A stretch of DNA of 23,001 nt from a virus: positions 1-23,001 of IMG/VR virus record IMGVR_UViG_3300012954_000092; one strand, 5' to 3'. Numbering within the stretch: position 1 is the first letter of the stretch; each line of letters opens with the position of its first letter. The translations under genes were made by a program, and so were the position numbers. This document shows, one piece after another, positions 22,868-23,001 of this stretch. Below the pieces are notes generated by a model. The model saw nothing but the letters and a program-made list of their open reading frames with translations. It had not been told where the DNA came from and made no database searches.

Positions 22868-23001
22868 AAGGCATTGGAGTTGTCGGTAGGTGACGACCGC
22901 AAATCGCACAAAATTATAAATGCAGATGAAAATCTAGCACTTGCGGCCTAATTCGTTAGGCTAACGGGGTTGGCAACTTACCTGGCAACAGAAAAGTTGC
23001 A
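22838..23001 (+). other. tmRNA coding piece with PK1 pseudoknot
   Basis: PK1: stem TTGTCGGT (22880-22887) with ACCGCAA (22896-22902), one bulged T; loop bases GTGACG (22890-22895) pair with CGCAC (22905-22909), one bulged A. Twelve bases then precede the resume codon. After the tag, GCCTAA/TTAGGC with a TTCG loop (22946-22961) forms helix 5 and holds the stop codon. GCAACTT/AAGTTGC (22973-22979 and 22994-23000) begins a further pseudoknot or helix at the window edge. Confidence 0.82.
22922..22951 (+). other. tmRNA tag reading frame, predicted tag ADENLALAA
   Basis: GCA at 22922 begins a frame encoding ADENLALAA and ending at TAA 22949-22951. The PK1-to-GCA gap of 12 bases is close to the 11 bases in E. 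coli tmRNA, which supports this resume codon. The end LALAA resembles the E. coli tag ANDENYALAA and is the type recognised by ClpX and ClpA for ClpP proteolysis. A resume codon a few triplets upstream cannot be excluded. Confidence 0.8.

Larger units (their letters stand above)
22655..23001 (+). ncRNA. ssrA: Circularly permuted two-piece tmRNA (ssrA), 3' end cut by the window
   Basis: tmRNA rescues stalled ribosomes and adds a degradation tag. The parts are in permuted order: a tRNA-like acceptor piece ending in CCA (22716-22718), a 119-nt intervening segment, then the coding piece from 22838. The acceptor stem forms between GGGGGTG (22838-22844) and CACCTCC (22708-22714): seven pairs, one G-U. 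T-arm stem is GTCGG/CCGAC (22691-22695 and 22703-22707) with loop GGCAGTA. The coding piece begins GGGGGTGAACCAGGATCGACGG, like bacterial tmRNA 5' ends. A PK1 pseudoknot and tag frame follow. The precise 5' end is estimated from the promoter. I could not identify the P2 pairing between the pieces, and later pseudoknots may run past the window. Confidence 0.9.

Noticed and set aside
22838-23001. A standard one-piece tmRNA starting at GGGGGTG
   Set aside because: The matching acceptor strand and CCA lie upstream at 22708-22718 with seven pairs, which fits a permuted gene. The bases beyond the window could not be examined, but no second acceptor strand is needed.
1-23001. CRISPR arrays, insertion sequences, integrase genes and ordinary tRNA genes
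   Set aside because: I looked for spaced direct repeats, transposase motifs and tRNA T-arm signatures and saw none. The only tRNA-like structure is that of the tmRNA. A dedicated scan could still find a degenerate tRNA.

Overview
The window is a gene-dense, AT-rich stretch of a large T4-like (myovirus-type) phage genome, almost certainly marine. The evidence is a T4-type replication set (UvsW helicase, probable clamp-loader subunit gp62, primase gp61, DnaB-like helicase gp41), phage nucleotide-metabolism genes (ThyX, NrdA, NrdB), virion genes (a tail-fibre-like protein, a PAAR spike tip, other structural candidates) and NATAAATA late-promoter motifs. Gene content resembles T4-like cyanophages and pelagiphages. 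No photosynthesis genes are present. A permuted tmRNA gene with an alphaproteobacterial look points to a marine alphaproteobacterial host such as SAR11, but picocyanobacteria also have permuted tmRNAs, so the host is an inference.

Layout. 1-3875: a replication and repair operon (end of an unknown gene, uvsW, an unknown gene, probable gene 62, a zinc-finger protein, and a miniature protein resembling the PolIII alpha catalytic core). 3872-4237: the only supported minus-strand gene. 4248-5998: a late-promoter unit with a structural protein and an unknown protein. 6037-9760: primase, a ClpP-like protease, ThyX and the gp41 helicase. 9804-15914: a long run of small and unknown genes, including a 634-residue protein with a nucleotidyltransferase-like KWDG motif, a possible holin, two tandem basic paralogues, an acidic scaffold-like protein and a PD-(D/E)XK exonuclease. 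15936-17444: a tail-fibre-like gene. 17577-21387: nrdA, nrdB and a small conserved-looking gene. 21409-22616: PAAR spike tip and a hydrophobic, probably virion-associated protein. 22621-23001: a promoter and a circularly permuted, two-piece tmRNA gene (ssrA) cut by the window end.

Expression logic. Genes inside operons overlap by 1-4 bases and are probably translationally coupled; Shine-Dalgarno sites are few. Three replication genes that follow a promoter have a -35/-10 pair at one fixed distance from the ATG, placing the predicted transcript start on the start codon. Several late motifs lie 5-6 bases before an ATG. Together these suggest widespread leaderless mRNAs.

Main points of interest: the phage-borne permuted tmRNA with predicted tag ADENLALAA, a 119-nt intervening segment holding a small ORF, and a ClpP homologue in the same genome; the 193-residue PolIII-alpha-like protein; and the fixed-geometry leaderless promoters.
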